Assembly (NCBI GenBank): GCA_018814305.1
Contig: JAHJAA010000080.1
Coordinates: 1 to 64,000 of the forward strand
Reading direction: 5' to 3'
Length of the DNA stretch: 64,000 nucleotides
Origin: Pseudomonadota bacterium
GTDB taxonomy: Bacteria; Desulfobacterota; Desulfobulbia; Desulfobulbales; JAGXFP01
The translations under genes and the position numbers were made by a program. The notes below the pieces were generated by a model. It did no database searches. It saw only the letters and a list, made by a program, of their open reading frames with translations, and was not told the DNA's origin. Below are positions 53,720 to 63,779 of the stretch, piece by piece. Position 1 is the stretch's first letter. Each line of letters starts with the position of its first letter.

Positions 53720-54018
53720 TTCTCATCCTCTTCGATTTCGTGCTGATCATAACCCTGCCCCTGCTTGGTTGGGCCGTCCTGGCCACCGAAGATATCTTTA
53801 AGGCTGTGGTGCTTTTTGTCTCGTTCGGGCTACTCATGTCGTTGGCCTGGGTCCGGCTTAACGCTCCGGATGTGGCCCTGGCAGAGGCCGCCATCGGTGC
53901 AGGAGTCACCGGCGCTCTTTTTCTCTCGGCTTTAAACAAGCTAGAAAGGTCCGTAAAACATGAACGGCGGATTAACCGGGATGAAGAAAAGGAAGCAATC
54001 AATGAAAGGGAAATTTAA
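53716..54018 (+). CDS. MbhD-like subunit (MrpA C-terminal module)
   Basis: The 100-residue protein has three helices and the DUF4040/MbhD motif LNAPDVALAEAAIGAGVTGALFL (53-75), which in bacterial Mrp complexes forms the C-terminal part of MrpA. Here, as in archaeal Mbh hydrogenases, it is a separate gene. The last 25 residues are very charged. It overlaps the next gene by 17 bases. Confidence 0.85.
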   Translation: MILILFDFVLIITLPLLGWAVLATEDIFKAVVLFVSFGLLMSLAWVRLNAPDVALAEAAIGAGVTGALFLSALNKLERSVKHERRINRDEEKEAINEREI

Positions 54019-54754
54019 ACGAAAAGATTGGCAGTTCGCCACCTTGACCTCTTTATTGATCGCAACCCTGGTCACCTTCCTCTGTTGGGCAATACTGAAG
54101 GAACCACCCGGAGAAGATTTAACGGCAGAGGCCCTTGCGCCACTTTTTGTTCAGTCTGGAGTAACCAGCCCGGTTACTGCAATTTTACTTAATTTCCGGG
54201 GATATGACACCCTGCTTGAGGTCATGGTTCTCTTCCTTGCCGGGCTAGGCATCTGGTCCCAGGCCACGGTTGATCCCACCAACCCCTTGGTCTTCTCTTC
54301 ACCTGCCACCCATCCGACCAAACCGAATTTCCATGGACCAGGGCCGGAATTGATCCTTGCCACCCTGGTCAGGATTCTCATCCCCTTAATGGTCCTGGTA
54401 GCGGGCTACCTGACCTGGGCCGGCGGATTCCAGGCGGGAGGGGCCTTTCAGGGGGGGGCCTTACTTGGGGGAGCCGGGATTCTGCTGATCCTTGCCGAAC
54501 CGCAACGAATAAGCACAATCCCTCCTGCTCTTATTCGCTTCGGGATTGTTCTTGGTCCTGCCATCTTTCTGCTGGTGGGAGTCAGCTGTTTCGGGTACGG
54601 CGGAAACTTTCTTCAATATCCCCAACCGGGAGCAGGTTCCTGGTTGTTACTTATCGAATTCGGGGCCGCTATCTCCATCGGCATCACCTTGACGACCCTC
54701 TTTGTCGGGGGACGTCCCGACCCCAAGAGATTAAAGGGTACGGATCAGCCATGA
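54002..54754 (+). CDS. MrpB/MbhE-F-like subunit
   Basis: The 250-residue membrane protein appears to fuse an MbhE-like N-terminal part (SPVTAILLNFRGYDTLLEVMVLF, about 60-82) with an MrpB-type part (ILIPLMVLVAGYLTWAGGFQAGGAFQGGALL). The ATG at 54002, preceded by AAGGAAG 6 bases upstream, is favoured over ATGs at 53960 and 53981. It ends in an ATGA overlap with the next gene. Confidence 0.82.
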   Translation: MKGKFKRKDWQFATLTSLLIATLVTFLCWAILKEPPGEDLTAEALAPLFVQSGVTSPVTAILLNFRGYDTLLEVMVLFLAGLGIWSQATVDPTNPLVFSSPATHPTKPNFHGPGPELILATLVRILIPLMVLVAGYLTWAGGFQAGGAFQGGALLGGAGILLILAEPQRISTIPPALIRFGIVLGPAIFLLVGVSCFGYGGNFLQYPQPGAGSWLLLIEFGAAISIGITLTTLFVGGRPDPKRLKGTDQP

Positions 54755-55068
54755 CCATCACCACCGGGTACATCATTTCCGCCCTGCTCCTCTTTGGAAT
54801 CGGCATGAACGGACTCATGACCTGTTCCCATCAACTGCGGAAAATCCTCGCCGTCAACTTGATGGCCAGTGGCGTTTTTCTCATTCTTATTGTAACCGGA
54901 TTCGGGACTGACGGTTCTGCCATTGACCATGTTCCCCATGCCATGGTGTTAACCGGGATTGTTATATCCGTCAGCACCACCGCCCTGGCCCTCACCTTGG
55001 CCTGCCGTATCCAGCAACGGTTGAACAGGTCGGCTGACGAAACTGCAGAAGGAAACGATGATGATTGA
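54751..55068 (+). CDS. mrpC: Mrp-type antiporter subunit C (NuoK-like)
   Basis: The 105-residue protein has three helices with the NuoK/MrpC pattern: GIGMNGLMTCSHQLRKILAVNLMASGV and DHVPHAMVLTGIVISVSTTALALTLA. The end is acidic (EGNDDD). It overlaps the next gene by 11 bases. Confidence 0.9.
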   Translation: MTITTGYIISALLLFGIGMNGLMTCSHQLRKILAVNLMASGVFLILIVTGFGTDGSAIDHVPHAMVLTGIVISVSTTALALTLACRIQQRLNRSADETAEGNDDD

Positions 55069-56566
55069 ACCGGCGTCACTTGCTCCCTGGTTGATTATCA
55101 TTCCCCTGGCCGGGGGACTTCTGGCCTTTCTTCTGCCGTCCCGGTCAGTTCTGATCGGTTTATCTGCCACCGTGGCCAATGGTTTACTGGCACTCGCTAT
55201 AACCTTTTATTCTATAAACACGATCCCTCTTGAATACGCCCTGGGCGGGTGGCCGCCACCGGCAGGCATTCTCCTGCGAATTGACGGCCTCACCCTGGTG
55301 ATGCTTACCATGACCGCCATCACCGGGCTGGCGATTTCCATTTATGCCCAGGGATATTTTCCGGCGCGTATCGGCTCCGGCAACGGTGTTTCACGCCATG
55401 GACCGCAGCAGGATTTTTTCTGGCCCCTTTGGTTGATGCTGCTGGCTGGTTTGAATGGACTTTTCCTTGCCGGAGACCTGTTCAATCTCTATGTGACCCT
55501 GGAGGTAACCGCTCTCGCCGCCGTCGCCTTAACCGCCCTCTCCGGCAAACACACCTCTGAAGTCGCCGCCCTGCGTTATCTTCTGGTCAGCCTCCTCGGT
55601 TCTTTGAGTTATCTGTTCGGCACAGTACTCCTGTATCGAGCCTGTCACGTCCTCCATCTTGCCACCCTTGGCGCCCTGATCGTCTCTTCACCGGTGGTCT
55701 GGTCGGGACTTGCCCTGATCACCGTGGGCCTTCTTTTGAAAACCGCCTTGTTTCCCATGCATTTCTGGCTGCCACCGGCCCATGTCAATGCCCTGACCCC
55801 GGTGAGCGCCATCCTTTCGGCGCTGGTGATCAAGGCCTCTTTTTATCTGATCTTTCGATTTTGGGGAGACGTTTTCATGCGGATTCTTCCCCTGGGAGGA
55901 TATTCCCTGCTGGGAGGTCTGGGCGCTGCCGCGGTCCTCTGGGGTGGGATCCAGGCCCTGCGTCAGAAAAGGCTGAAGATGCTGATCGCCTATTCCACCG
56001 TGGCCCAGCTTGGCTATCTGTTCATCGCCTTGCCGATCATCAGGCACGATGCCGGTCCCTCCTCACGATTTGCCCTGGTCTATCTCATCATCTCCCATGC
56101 CGGAGCGAAGGCGGCCATGTTCCTGGCCGCCGGCAACGTGTTTCTCCATTTCGGTCATGACCGGATTAATGAGCTGGCCGGGGTCAAGGACGCCCTGCCC
56201 ATGACCTCCTTCGCTTTAGCGGTGGCAGGGGTCAGCCTGATGGGTCTACCGCCCAGCGGCGGGTTCATCGGCAAATGGCTGCTGCTGACCGCCTCTTTTG
56301 CAAGTGGCCAGTGGTGGTGGGGAATCATTTTGATCGCAGGCAGTCTCCTGGCGGTGGCCTATATCTATCGGGTCGTGCGACATCTTTTTACTAAGGCTCC
56401 CGGGCCCTCTTCGGGAAAAAGGCAGGTTGCCAGGACCATGGAAGCCAGCTCCTTGTTCCTGGCTGTGCTTTCACTGGTCATGGGGATCTTTGCTCCGCTG
56501 GTTTCAAAACTCATCGCCTCGGATGCGGTCAGCCTGGCGTCCTTGCTTGCGGGGGTGGTTCCATGA
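55058..56566 (+). CDS. MrpD-like proton-conducting subunit (NuoN/M family), first
   Basis: The 502-residue protein has about 14 helices and the family core: LAGDLFNLYVTLEVTALAAVAL (conserved Glu), LKTALFPMHFWLPPAHVNALTPVSAILSA (conserved Lys and the His-rich loop) and KRLKMLIAYSTVAQLGYL. These form the proton channel shared with complex I. It is the first of three such subunits in the operon. The ends overlap neighbours. Confidence 0.9.
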   Translation: MMIEPASLAPWLIIIPLAGGLLAFLLPSRSVLIGLSATVANGLLALAITFYSINTIPLEYALGGWPPPAGILLRIDGLTLVMLTMTAITGLAISIYAQGYFPARIGSGNGVSRHGPQQDFFWPLWLMLLAGLNGLFLAGDLFNLYVTLEVTALAAVALTALSGKHTSEVAALRYLLVSLLGSLSYLFGTVLLYRACHVLHLATLGALIVSSPVVWSGLALITVGLLLKTALFPMHFWLPPAHVNALTPVSAILSALVIKASFYLIFRFWGDVFMRILPLGGYSLLGGLGAAAVLWGGIQALRQKRLKMLIAYSTVAQLGYLFIALPIIRHDAGPSSRFALVYLIISHAGAKAAMFLAAGNVFLHFGHDRINELAGVKDALPMTSFALAVAGVSLMGLPPSGGFIGKWLLLTASFASGQWWWGIILIAGSLLAVAYIYRVVRHLFTKAPGPSSGKRQVARTMEASSLFLAVLSLVMGIFAPLVSKLIASDAVSLASLLAGVVP

Positions 56567-58056
56567 ATCAGAGTGGCAATCTCCTGATCTTTATCTTGCT
56601 CAGTTCGCTCCTGCCGGGGCTGATCATTTTTAGTCTGCCGGAAAAAAGTCACCGGATCAGGACCATTTTGAACCTGGGAGGGGCATTGACCAAACTGAGC
56701 CTCATTCTGCTGATGATCTTAGGGATTTACCAAGGGTTCTATTATGAGTTTCGCTGGACGCTGTTTCCCGGGACTGACCTGGTCTTGAATGCCGACCCCC
56801 TTTCAGCGCTTTTTGCCACCCTTTCCGCGGTGCTCTGGTTGCTCACCACCATCTATGCCATCGGCTATCTGGAACAATCACCCAACCGCAGCCGTTTCTT
56901 TGGCTACTTCAGCCTCTGTGTGTCAGTAACGGTGGGGATTGCCCTGGCCGGCAATCTCCTGACCTTTTTGATCTTTTACGAAATGCTCACCTTAACGACC
57001 TACCCCCTGGTGATTCATCGCGGCACCCCGGAGGCCATGGCCGCCGGAAGAGTTTATCTTTGCTACACCCTGGGTGGAGGGGCCGCATTTATGGCAGGAG
57101 TCGCCTGGCTCACCGCCCTAGTCGGACCGCTTAATTTTCATGTGGATGGATTGTTGCTGCCGGTGGTCGAGACCCACCGGGTCAGCCTTACTCTGATCTT
57201 CATCCTGCTGATTGGCGGGGTCGGGGTTAAGGCCGCCCTGTTTCCTCTCCACGGCTGGCTTCCCCGGGCCATGGTGGCTCCCGCCCCGGTGAGCGCCCTG
57301 CTCCATGCCGTTGCCGTGGTCAAGGCCGGGGTCTTCGGGATTATCCGGATTGTCCACGATATCTACTCCATCGACCTGGCCTCCCAGCTCGGGTTGCTCT
57401 TTCCCCTTTCCCTGCTCACCTCGCTGACCATTCTCTACGGATCATGGCGGGCCTTGCAGGAAGATGATCTCAAACGGCGACTGGCCTATTCCACCATCAG
57501 CCAGGTATCCTATATTGCCCTGGGGATCAGTCTCGCCCACCCCCTTGCCGCCATGGGCGGACTCGTCCATCTGGTCCATCAGGGGATTATGAAGATCACC
57601 CTGTTCTTCTGCGCCGGCAATCTGGCCGAAACCCTGGGGATCCACCGGATCAGCGAGATGAACGGGGTGGCCCGTCGAATGCCCTTGACCATGGCGGCCT
57701 TCAGTATCGGGGCGCTGGGCATGATCGGGCTGCCGCCCCTGGCCGGGTTCGTCAGTAAATGGTATCTGGGACTGGGGGCCCTGGCCGCCGACCAGGGTTG
57801 GGTCATCGTCATCCTGATCACCAGCACCCTGCTCAATGCCCTCTATTTTCTGCCGATTGTTCATCACGCCTGGTTCAGTTCCCAGGAACATCCCTGGCCG
57901 ACCCGGAAGGCCGGAAAACTGGAGGCCCATTGGATGCTCCTGCTCCCCTCTTTGATTACGGCCTTTCTGGTCCTGATTATCGGTCTCCTGGCCAATTCAG
58001 AGATGAGCCCGATGGCCTGGGCCAGGTTGATCATGAATAAGGAGTCCCTGCAATGA
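56563..58056 (+). CDS. MrpD/A-like proton-conducting subunit (NuoM/L family), second
   Basis: The 497-residue protein has about 14 helices and the same core: NLLTFLIFYEMLTLTTYPLVIH, VKAALFPLHGWLPRAMVAPAPVSALLHAVAVVKAG, and DDLKRRLAYSTISQVSYIALG. Its overlap with the first paralogue's gene is four bases (ATGA). It is closer to NuoM/L than the first copy. Confidence 0.9.
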   Translation: MNQSGNLLIFILLSSLLPGLIIFSLPEKSHRIRTILNLGGALTKLSLILLMILGIYQGFYYEFRWTLFPGTDLVLNADPLSALFATLSAVLWLLTTIYAIGYLEQSPNRSRFFGYFSLCVSVTVGIALAGNLLTFLIFYEMLTLTTYPLVIHRGTPEAMAAGRVYLCYTLGGGAAFMAGVAWLTALVGPLNFHVDGLLLPVVETHRVSLTLIFILLIGGVGVKAALFPLHGWLPRAMVAPAPVSALLHAVAVVKAGVFGIIRIVHDIYSIDLASQLGLLFPLSLLTSLTILYGSWRALQEDDLKRRLAYSTISQVSYIALGISLAHPLAAMGGLVHLVHQGIMKITLFFCAGNLAETLGIHRISEMNGVARRMPLTMAAFSIGALGMIGLPPLAGFVSKWYLGLGALAADQGWVIVILITSTLLNALYFLPIVHHAWFSSQEHPWPTRKAGKLEAHWMLLLPSLITAFLVLIIGLLANSEMSPMAWARLIMNKESLQ

Positions 58057-59810
58057 CCGGGATCAACTTTCAGAGCGGACTCCACATCCTGCTGCTTTCA
58101 AGCGGTGCCGGGTTGCCCCTCCTTTTTGTTTTATTCCTGTGGTGGAGGCCCTGCCGAAAAACCGTTTATGCTCTGCTGCCCCTCACAACCCTTCCCGCCC
58201 TATTGATTGTCCTGTTTGTCCCCTCGGAGGTGGTGGTGGAAGTCCCCTGGTTTTTCATGGGTGGCCGGATGGGCATTGATCCCATCGGGCGGGCCTTCCT
58301 GTTTTTCACGGCCCTGGTCTGGTGCTTTTCAACCCTGTTCGGGCAGGCGTCACTCTCGGATGATCCCAATCGATATCGATTTTTCGGTTATTTTCTGGTT
58401 GCCATGGCCGGCAACTTCGGCCTGATTCTCGCCCAGGACGGCCTGGGCTTTTATCTCTTTTTTGCCATGATGAGTTTTGCCGCCTATGGTCTGATTATCC
58501 ACGACGATACCCCTGAAGCGCTTCGGGCCGGCAGAATATATCTGGGGTTGGTGATCATCGGCGAGGTTCTGCTCTTTGCCGCGCTCCTGATGATCGCCGG
58601 CATGGCTCCGGGACTCCTCTTCAGCACTGGCCAACCCGGGACCGGGGGCGCCCTGCTGTTTGTCCTGCTCTTTCTGGGTTTCGGGATCAAGGCCGGGGCC
58701 TTACCGGTGCATTTCTGGCTGCCGCTGGCCCATCCCGTTGCCCCGACCGCGGCCAGTGCCGTCTTGAGTGGCGCCATGATCAAGGCGGGACTTTTGGGCT
58801 GGCTTCGTTTCTACCCCCTTGGCCTGAGTAATCCCGGTGATTATGGGGAAATCGTGATTGTCTTGGGGCTCATTGCCGCATTTTATGGGGTCGTGGTCGG
58901 CCTCGGTCAACGGGAAGCCAAAACCGTGCTGGCCTATTCAAGTATCAGTCAGATGGGTTTAATGACCATCCTGACCGGCTGCGCCATGCTGACCCCAACA
59001 TACCGGGCCACGATCTTCAGCGTCATTGCCCTGTATGCCATTCATCACGGCCTGGCCAAGAGCACGCTCTTCTTGGGAACCGGTCTGCTGAAGTCCTCCA
59101 AAAATCAGTATTCTCAACGCTGTTGGCTGACCGCCGGACTCATCTTTATCGCCCTGACCCTTGCCGGATTCCCCTTCACCTCCGGGGCCATGGTCAAGAC
59201 CGCCCTGAAAAATGTAAGTGGCTCTCTTGCTCCGCCATGGTCGGGCATCCTTCATCTCCTCCTTCCTTTAACCGCAGTCGCCACCATGGTGCTCATGGTC
59301 CATTTTTTCACAGTCATGCCCACCGGGAAAGCTTCATCATCAAAAAGAAAGCAATGGCGGGAGATGCTGGCCTGGGGAGCCGGGCTTCTCGGGGTTGTGG
59401 CAGGTCTCCGGCTATGGCCTGAGGCCGCCCGGTTCCATTATGGAATTCTTGACTCTGCTGTACTCTGGAATGGGTTGTGGCCGATACTCATGGGGAGCGT
59501 TATTGGCTGGCTGATTCATCGAATGGCCTTGCGGGCTGAGAAGGAATCGATCTTTGAACTGCCGCCCGGTGATATTGTGGGTGTGGAAGGTTATTGGAAC
59601 CAAAGAAAAATTATTCCATGGTTCACCAGTATTCAGCAGACACCTCCAGGCGACACTCAAATATTTGGCACACCGGGATTTATCTCTTTTTTTTCGAAAT
59701 ACCAGGGTGAATTGGGTAAACGGGAAAAAATTCTGATGCGGTGGAAAGTAATCGGTATTCTCTATCTGACCTTATGTCTTTGCTTAATCGTACTCTTCGC
59801 TTTTTATTAA
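58053..59810 (+). CDS. MrpD/A-like proton-conducting subunit, third
   Basis: The 585-residue protein has the core FYLFFAMMSFAAYGLIIHDDTP, IKAGALPVHFWLPLAHPVAPTAASAVLSGAMIKAG and EAKTVLAYSSISQMGLM, followed by an extra C-terminal part of about 120 residues with helices at about 430-490 and 565-584. In FFAMMSF the conserved Glu of the family seems to be replaced by Met, so this copy may not conduct protons by itself. It ends the operon, 7 bases from a convergent gene. Confidence 0.87.
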   Translation: MTGINFQSGLHILLLSSGAGLPLLFVLFLWWRPCRKTVYALLPLTTLPALLIVLFVPSEVVVEVPWFFMGGRMGIDPIGRAFLFFTALVWCFSTLFGQASLSDDPNRYRFFGYFLVAMAGNFGLILAQDGLGFYLFFAMMSFAAYGLIIHDDTPEALRAGRIYLGLVIIGEVLLFAALLMIAGMAPGLLFSTGQPGTGGALLFVLLFLGFGIKAGALPVHFWLPLAHPVAPTAASAVLSGAMIKAGLLGWLRFYPLGLSNPGDYGEIVIVLGLIAAFYGVVVGLGQREAKTVLAYSSISQMGLMTILTGCAMLTPTYRATIFSVIALYAIHHGLAKSTLFLGTGLLKSSKNQYSQRCWLTAGLIFIALTLAGFPFTSGAMVKTALKNVSGSLAPPWSGILHLLLPLTAVATMVLMVHFFTVMPTGKASSSKRKQWREMLAWGAGLLGVVAGLRLWPEAARFHYGILDSAVLWNGLWPILMGSVIGWLIHRMALRAEKESIFELPPGDIVGVEGYWNQRKIIPWFTSIQQTPPGDTQIFGTPGFISFFSKYQGELGKREKILMRWKVIGILYLTLCLCLIVLFAFY

Positions 59811-59816
59811 AAAACC

Positions 59817-61097
59817 TTACTCCGCAGACGGATCACTGACGGGAATAATAATTGTAAAACAGGTTCCCTTGCCAACCTCACTGGTTACTTCGATTGTCCC
59901 ATGATGTTTCTCGACAATTTCCTTAACAATACTGAGTCCCAGGCCCGTTCCCTGGCCGACGGGTTTGGTGGTGAAGAAGGGCTCAAAGATTTTTCCCAGC
60001 GATTCCTCTGAAATCCCGGAACCGCTATCTGAAATGGCAATGACGATTATTCCGTTCTGATGACTGGTCTTGAGGTTAATTTCCCCTCTGGTCTCAATGG
60101 CATGGGCAGCATTGACCAACAGATTCATGAAGACCTGACTCAACTGCTGGGGGTAGCATTTAAGCTCTGGGAGTTCACCAAAGTCCTTGCTTACCGTTGA
60201 TTTATATTTCAGTTCATTCCAGATAATATTCAAGGTGTTTTCCAGGCAGTCATTGATATTGGCCATGACCGCCTCGTTTTCGTCCTTCCGGGAAAAATTC
60301 TTCAAACCCTGAACGATTTTTTTGATCCGTTCGGTTCCTTCCAGAGATTCATCGATAAGGTCTTTGATATCGTCAGCTATAAAATCAATTTTAAATTTTT
60401 TCCTGAGTTCCTTAAGCGCCGAGAGTTTCTCTTCAGTATCATCCCCGGTGGCGCAGACATCGGTCTGGGTATTGATAAAATCGATCAGCTTTTTACTGTA
60501 TTTAAGCAGGGTGCCAAGATTACTGGAGATATAGCCGGTGGGGTTGTTTATTTCATGGGCCACCCCTGCCGCCAATTGACCGATTGCCGCCAGTTTTTCC
60601 TGTTGGATGGTCCGTTCCTGGGAGGATTTCAGGTCCTGATAGGCCTTTTCAAGTTCGCTGGTCCGCTCATAGACCAGGTGTTCAAGCTCCATCTGATAGG
60701 CCCGGTTGTCGATTTCAAGCTCCCGACGGCGGAGGGCATTTTTGATATTGACCAGGACCTCCAGCGGGTCAATGGGCTTGACGACATAGCCAAAGGCGCC
60801 ACGCTCCAGAGCGCCATAGATCACCTCATGATCGGTTTCTGCCGAAACCATGATCACCGCCAGCTCGGGATATTTGAGATGCACCATTTTCTGAAGTTCG
60901 ATTCCGCTCATCTCAGGCATTTGCACATCCAGCAGCATCAGGGCAAAATCGTTCTCACCAAGAAGCTGGAGGGCCACTTTGGCACTATGGGCGTGAAAAT
61001 TTGGAAACCCCTCCTCGGTCAACAAACGGGACAACATGATACAGACCATCGGCTCATCGTCAACAATCAAAATTCTTTCCCGTTCAGAATCAGCCAT
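59817..61097 (-). CDS. Receiver-histidine kinase fusion
   Basis: The 426-residue soluble protein has a receiver (8-125, Asp57 in LMLLDVQMPEMSG), a coiled linker, HisKA with LAAGVAHEINNPTGYISSNL and an ATPase domain with DSGSGISEE and GQGTGLGLSIVKEIVEKH. The ATG at 61097 has GGGGAGGG upstream and gives a normal receiver start; an ATG at 61130 overlapping the previous stop lacks a site. It is the last gene of a four-gene signalling unit. Confidence 0.9.
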   Translation of the reverse strand: MADSERERILIVDDEPMVCIMLSRLLTEEGFPNFHAHSAKVALQLLGENDFALMLLDVQMPEMSGIELQKMVHLKYPELAVIMVSAETDHEVIYGALERGAFGYVVKPIDPLEVLVNIKNALRRRELEIDNRAYQMELEHLVYERTSELEKAYQDLKSSQERTIQQEKLAAIGQLAAGVAHEINNPTGYISSNLGTLLKYSKKLIDFINTQTDVCATGDDTEEKLSALKELRKKFKIDFIADDIKDLIDESLEGTERIKKIVQGLKNFSRKDENEAVMANINDCLENTLNIIWNELKYKSTVSKDFGELPELKCYPQQLSQVFMNLLVNAAHAIETRGEINLKTSHQNGIIVIAISDSGSGISEESLGKIFEPFFTTKPVGQGTGLGLSIVKEIVEKHHGTIEVTSEVGKGTCFTIIIPVSDPSAE

Positions 61098-61126
61098 AGT
61101 TCCCTCCCCTTGCCGGTCTGCCTTGG

Positions 61127-63178
61127 TCATGGTTTTGTCGGAACTGCATTAAGAATTTCCCGGATCTTTTCGGCCAGGGTCTCTTTGGTAAAAGGTTTCG
61201 GGATAAACATATTGCCCTTGGCAAGATTAATGGCTATCAGATTCGAGGCGTAGCCAGACATGAAAAGAGTTTTGATCTCGGGCCTGATCTCCTTGATCTT
61301 TTCATGCAGTTCCAAGCCGTTCATGGTGGGCATAACCACATCGGTCAACAGCAGATGAATGGGCTGGGCATGGGTTTCGGCAATCCGGCAAGCCTCGGAA
61401 GGGGTTGAGGCGGTGAGAACCTGATAGCCGAATCCTTTCAGCATTTTTTTCACCAGGCCCAGAATTTGTTCCTCATCTTCGGCAATCAACACGGTTTCTG
61501 TGCCACTCAACGGTTTTTGCTCAACGGACTTGATCATTTCAACCGGATCTTCAGTGGTTCTCGGTAGATAAATTTTAAAGGTGGTTCCCTTGCCGAGCGC
61601 ACTCTCAACCTGAATAAAGCCATTGCTCTGCTTGACCACCCCGTAGAGGATGGAAAGCCCGAGTCCGGTCCCCTTGCCTTCTTCCTTGGTGGTAAAAAAA
61701 GGTTCGAATATATGATCCAGAACGTCCTGATTCATGCCATGGCCGCTATCACAAAAGGAAAGCATGACATACTGGCCGGGAGTAACGTCAACGAGATAGC
61801 GGCAGAAGGCACCGTCAAGCTCAATATTTGTGGTCTGAACGGTCATTTGCCCCACTCCCTCAATGGCGTCTCTGGCATTGACTGTTAAATTGGCCATGAT
61901 CTGGTCAAGCTGAGAAGAATCCATGAGCACATTCCAGAGATCATCCTGGGGCAAAAACTGGAGATCAATATCTTCACCGATCAATCGTTTCAGCATCTTT
62001 TGGGAGAGTGTAATCACCTCATTGAGGTTCAAGATCCCGGGATTAACCACCTGCTTTCTGGAAAAGGCAAGGAGTTGCCGGGTCAGTTGGGCGGCCCGCT
62101 TGCCGGCCTTGACCACTTCTTCGAGGTCATTCCGTATGGGATCCTCCGGGGGAAGATTCACCAAGGCCATGTTGGAATAGCCGGTGATAATGGTCAGCAT
62201 ATTATTAAAGTCATGGGCCACCCCCCCGGCAAGTCTGCCGACGGCCTCCAGTTTCTGGGCCTGATTCAATTGTTTTTGCAGTTCTTTTCGGAGGGTAATG
62301 TCGGTGGCGATATGGATAATTTTCGTCAACTCACCACCTTCATCAAAGATCGGGGTACAGGAGACGATATAGTTTTTACCCAACACCTCAACTTCCGCCT
62401 GAGTATGTTGTATGGGTGTCCCAGCCATCATGATGGCATTCGGACATCCGTCGGGAGGAGCGGTGAGACCATGAAAAACGTCGTAGCATTTACGGCCGAC
62501 AATGGCCTCCATCGGTAACCCGGTTCGTTCCAGAGTGGATCTGTTCGCCGCAACAATCGTATACTCTTTATCAAGGATCATGGTCATATGACCGATGGCC
62601 TCGAAGATCTCTTCCCATTCTTTTTTGGCCTTGAGGATCCCCTTTTCCGCCTGTTCTCTCTTGTCGATTTCGATATAGAGATCCTTATTCGTTTTCTCAA
62701 GATCGCGAGTCCTCTCCCGCACCCTGGATTCCAAGGTGCCGTTTAAAGCGGCAAGTTTAAAAGAAGATTCCTGCAACAATTGCTGTTGGTGATCAAGCCG
62801 GAGAAAGACCTTGACCTTATTGAGCAAAATCTGGGGATTATACGGTTTGACCATAAAATCAACCGCCCCGGACTCATACCCTTTGAACACATGATAGTCG
62901 CTGGAATAGACCGCCGAGACGAAGATAATGGGCAACATACTGACCTTTTTTTCGCTGCGGATCAGCTCAGCCAGTTCATAGCCGTCCATCTCCGGCATCT
63001 GCACATCAAGGATGGCCAGGGCGAAAGTATGGTTCAGAATGGCGACCAGGGCCTCGTTGCCGTTGCGAGCCTGGATAATCTCAATTGAGGCCAACTCTTT
63101 GAGAATCAACTCGAGGGTGAAGAGGTTCTCAGGCCTATCATCAACGATGAGGATCTTCTGTTTCTCAATCATGGGCAT
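61127..63178 (-). CDS. REC-PAS-kinase-REC hybrid
   Basis: The 683-residue soluble protein has an N-terminal receiver (Asp58 in LAILDVQMPEMDGYEL), a coiled region, one PAS domain (about 190-305, with GRKCYDVFHGLTAPPDGCP), HisKA with LAGGVAHDFNNMLTIITGYS, an ATPase domain (DSGHGMNQD, GKGTGLGLSILYG) and a second receiver (Asp in LLLTDVVMPTMNGLEL). Two receivers suggest a phosphorelay with the neighbouring protein. Its start overlaps the CheB gene by 14 bases. Confidence 0.9.
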   Translation of the reverse strand: MPMIEKQKILIVDDRPENLFTLELILKELASIEIIQARNGNEALVAILNHTFALAILDVQMPEMDGYELAELIRSEKKVSMLPIIFVSAVYSSDYHVFKGYESGAVDFMVKPYNPQILLNKVKVFLRLDHQQQLLQESSFKLAALNGTLESRVRERTRDLEKTNKDLYIEIDKREQAEKGILKAKKEWEEIFEAIGHMTMILDKEYTIVAANRSTLERTGLPMEAIVGRKCYDVFHGLTAPPDGCPNAIMMAGTPIQHTQAEVEVLGKNYIVSCTPIFDEGGELTKIIHIATDITLRKELQKQLNQAQKLEAVGRLAGGVAHDFNNMLTIITGYSNMALVNLPPEDPIRNDLEEVVKAGKRAAQLTRQLLAFSRKQVVNPGILNLNEVITLSQKMLKRLIGEDIDLQFLPQDDLWNVLMDSSQLDQIMANLTVNARDAIEGVGQMTVQTTNIELDGAFCRYLVDVTPGQYVMLSFCDSGHGMNQDVLDHIFEPFFTTKEEGKGTGLGLSILYGVVKQSNGFIQVESALGKGTTFKIYLPRTTEDPVEMIKSVEQKPLSGTETVLIAEDEEQILGLVKKMLKGFGYQVLTASTPSEACRIAETHAQPIHLLLTDVVMPTMNGLELHEKIKEIRPEIKTLFMSGYASNLIAINLAKGNMFIPKPFTKETLAEKIREILNAVPTKP

Positions 63179-63779
63179 TCACCTTTTTAAGCTCAGGCAC
63201 AGTGTTATGTCCCAGACAAGCCTGTAGAAATAAGCCGATCCCGGCCACCGGCAGAATTTTATCGACACAGCCGGTGGTGATGGCCGCCTGGGGCATTATC
63301 GGATAGGTCGCTTCGTCAGGATTCTGGGCAATGGTCAACCCGCCGTACTTATGGATGGCCCTGACTCCATCGGATCCATCATGGCTGGCGCCGGTCAATA
63401 CTATCCCGATTAAACGATCATTCCAGGCCATGGCGGCACTTTCAAAGAGCACATCAATGGACGGGCGTGAATATTTGACTTTCCGGTCGATGGAGAGGGA
63501 AAAAGTCAGATCCGACTCCACCAGTAAATGATAATCGGCCGGCGGTACATAAATTGTTCCGCCCTCAATATGTTCCTTGTCAGCCGCCTCCTCCACCCGT
63601 AGAGCTGTCTGGCAAGAAAGATACTCCACCAAACCACCGTCATCTTCCGGGTGAAGATGATTGACAAAGATGATCGGCAGTTCCAGTCGTTCAGGAAGGT
63701 ATGAAAACAGCTTTACCATCACTTCCGTTGATCCGGCGGACCCTCCTATCACCACAGCTTTAAATGATTGAACATTCAT
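63165..63779 (-). CDS. cheB: CheB-type protein methylesterase without receiver
   Basis: The 204-residue protein is only the CheB catalytic domain: GGSAGS with Ser14, VNHLHPEDDGG with His41, and LTGASHDGSDG with Asp134, the expected Ser-His-Asp triad. The receiver of classical CheB is missing, so it must be controlled otherwise, perhaps by the adjacent kinases. It hydrolyses glutamyl methyl esters on chemoreceptors. Its ATG overlaps the CheR stop (TGATG). Confidence 0.92.
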   Translation of the reverse strand: MNVQSFKAVVIGGSAGSTEVMVKLFSYLPERLELPIIFVNHLHPEDDGGLVEYLSCQTALRVEEAADKEHIEGGTIYVPPADYHLLVESDLTFSLSIDRKVKYSRPSIDVLFESAAMAWNDRLIGIVLTGASHDGSDGVRAIHKYGGLTIAQNPDEATYPIMPQAAITTGCVDKILPVAGIGLFLQACLGHNTVPELKKVNAHD

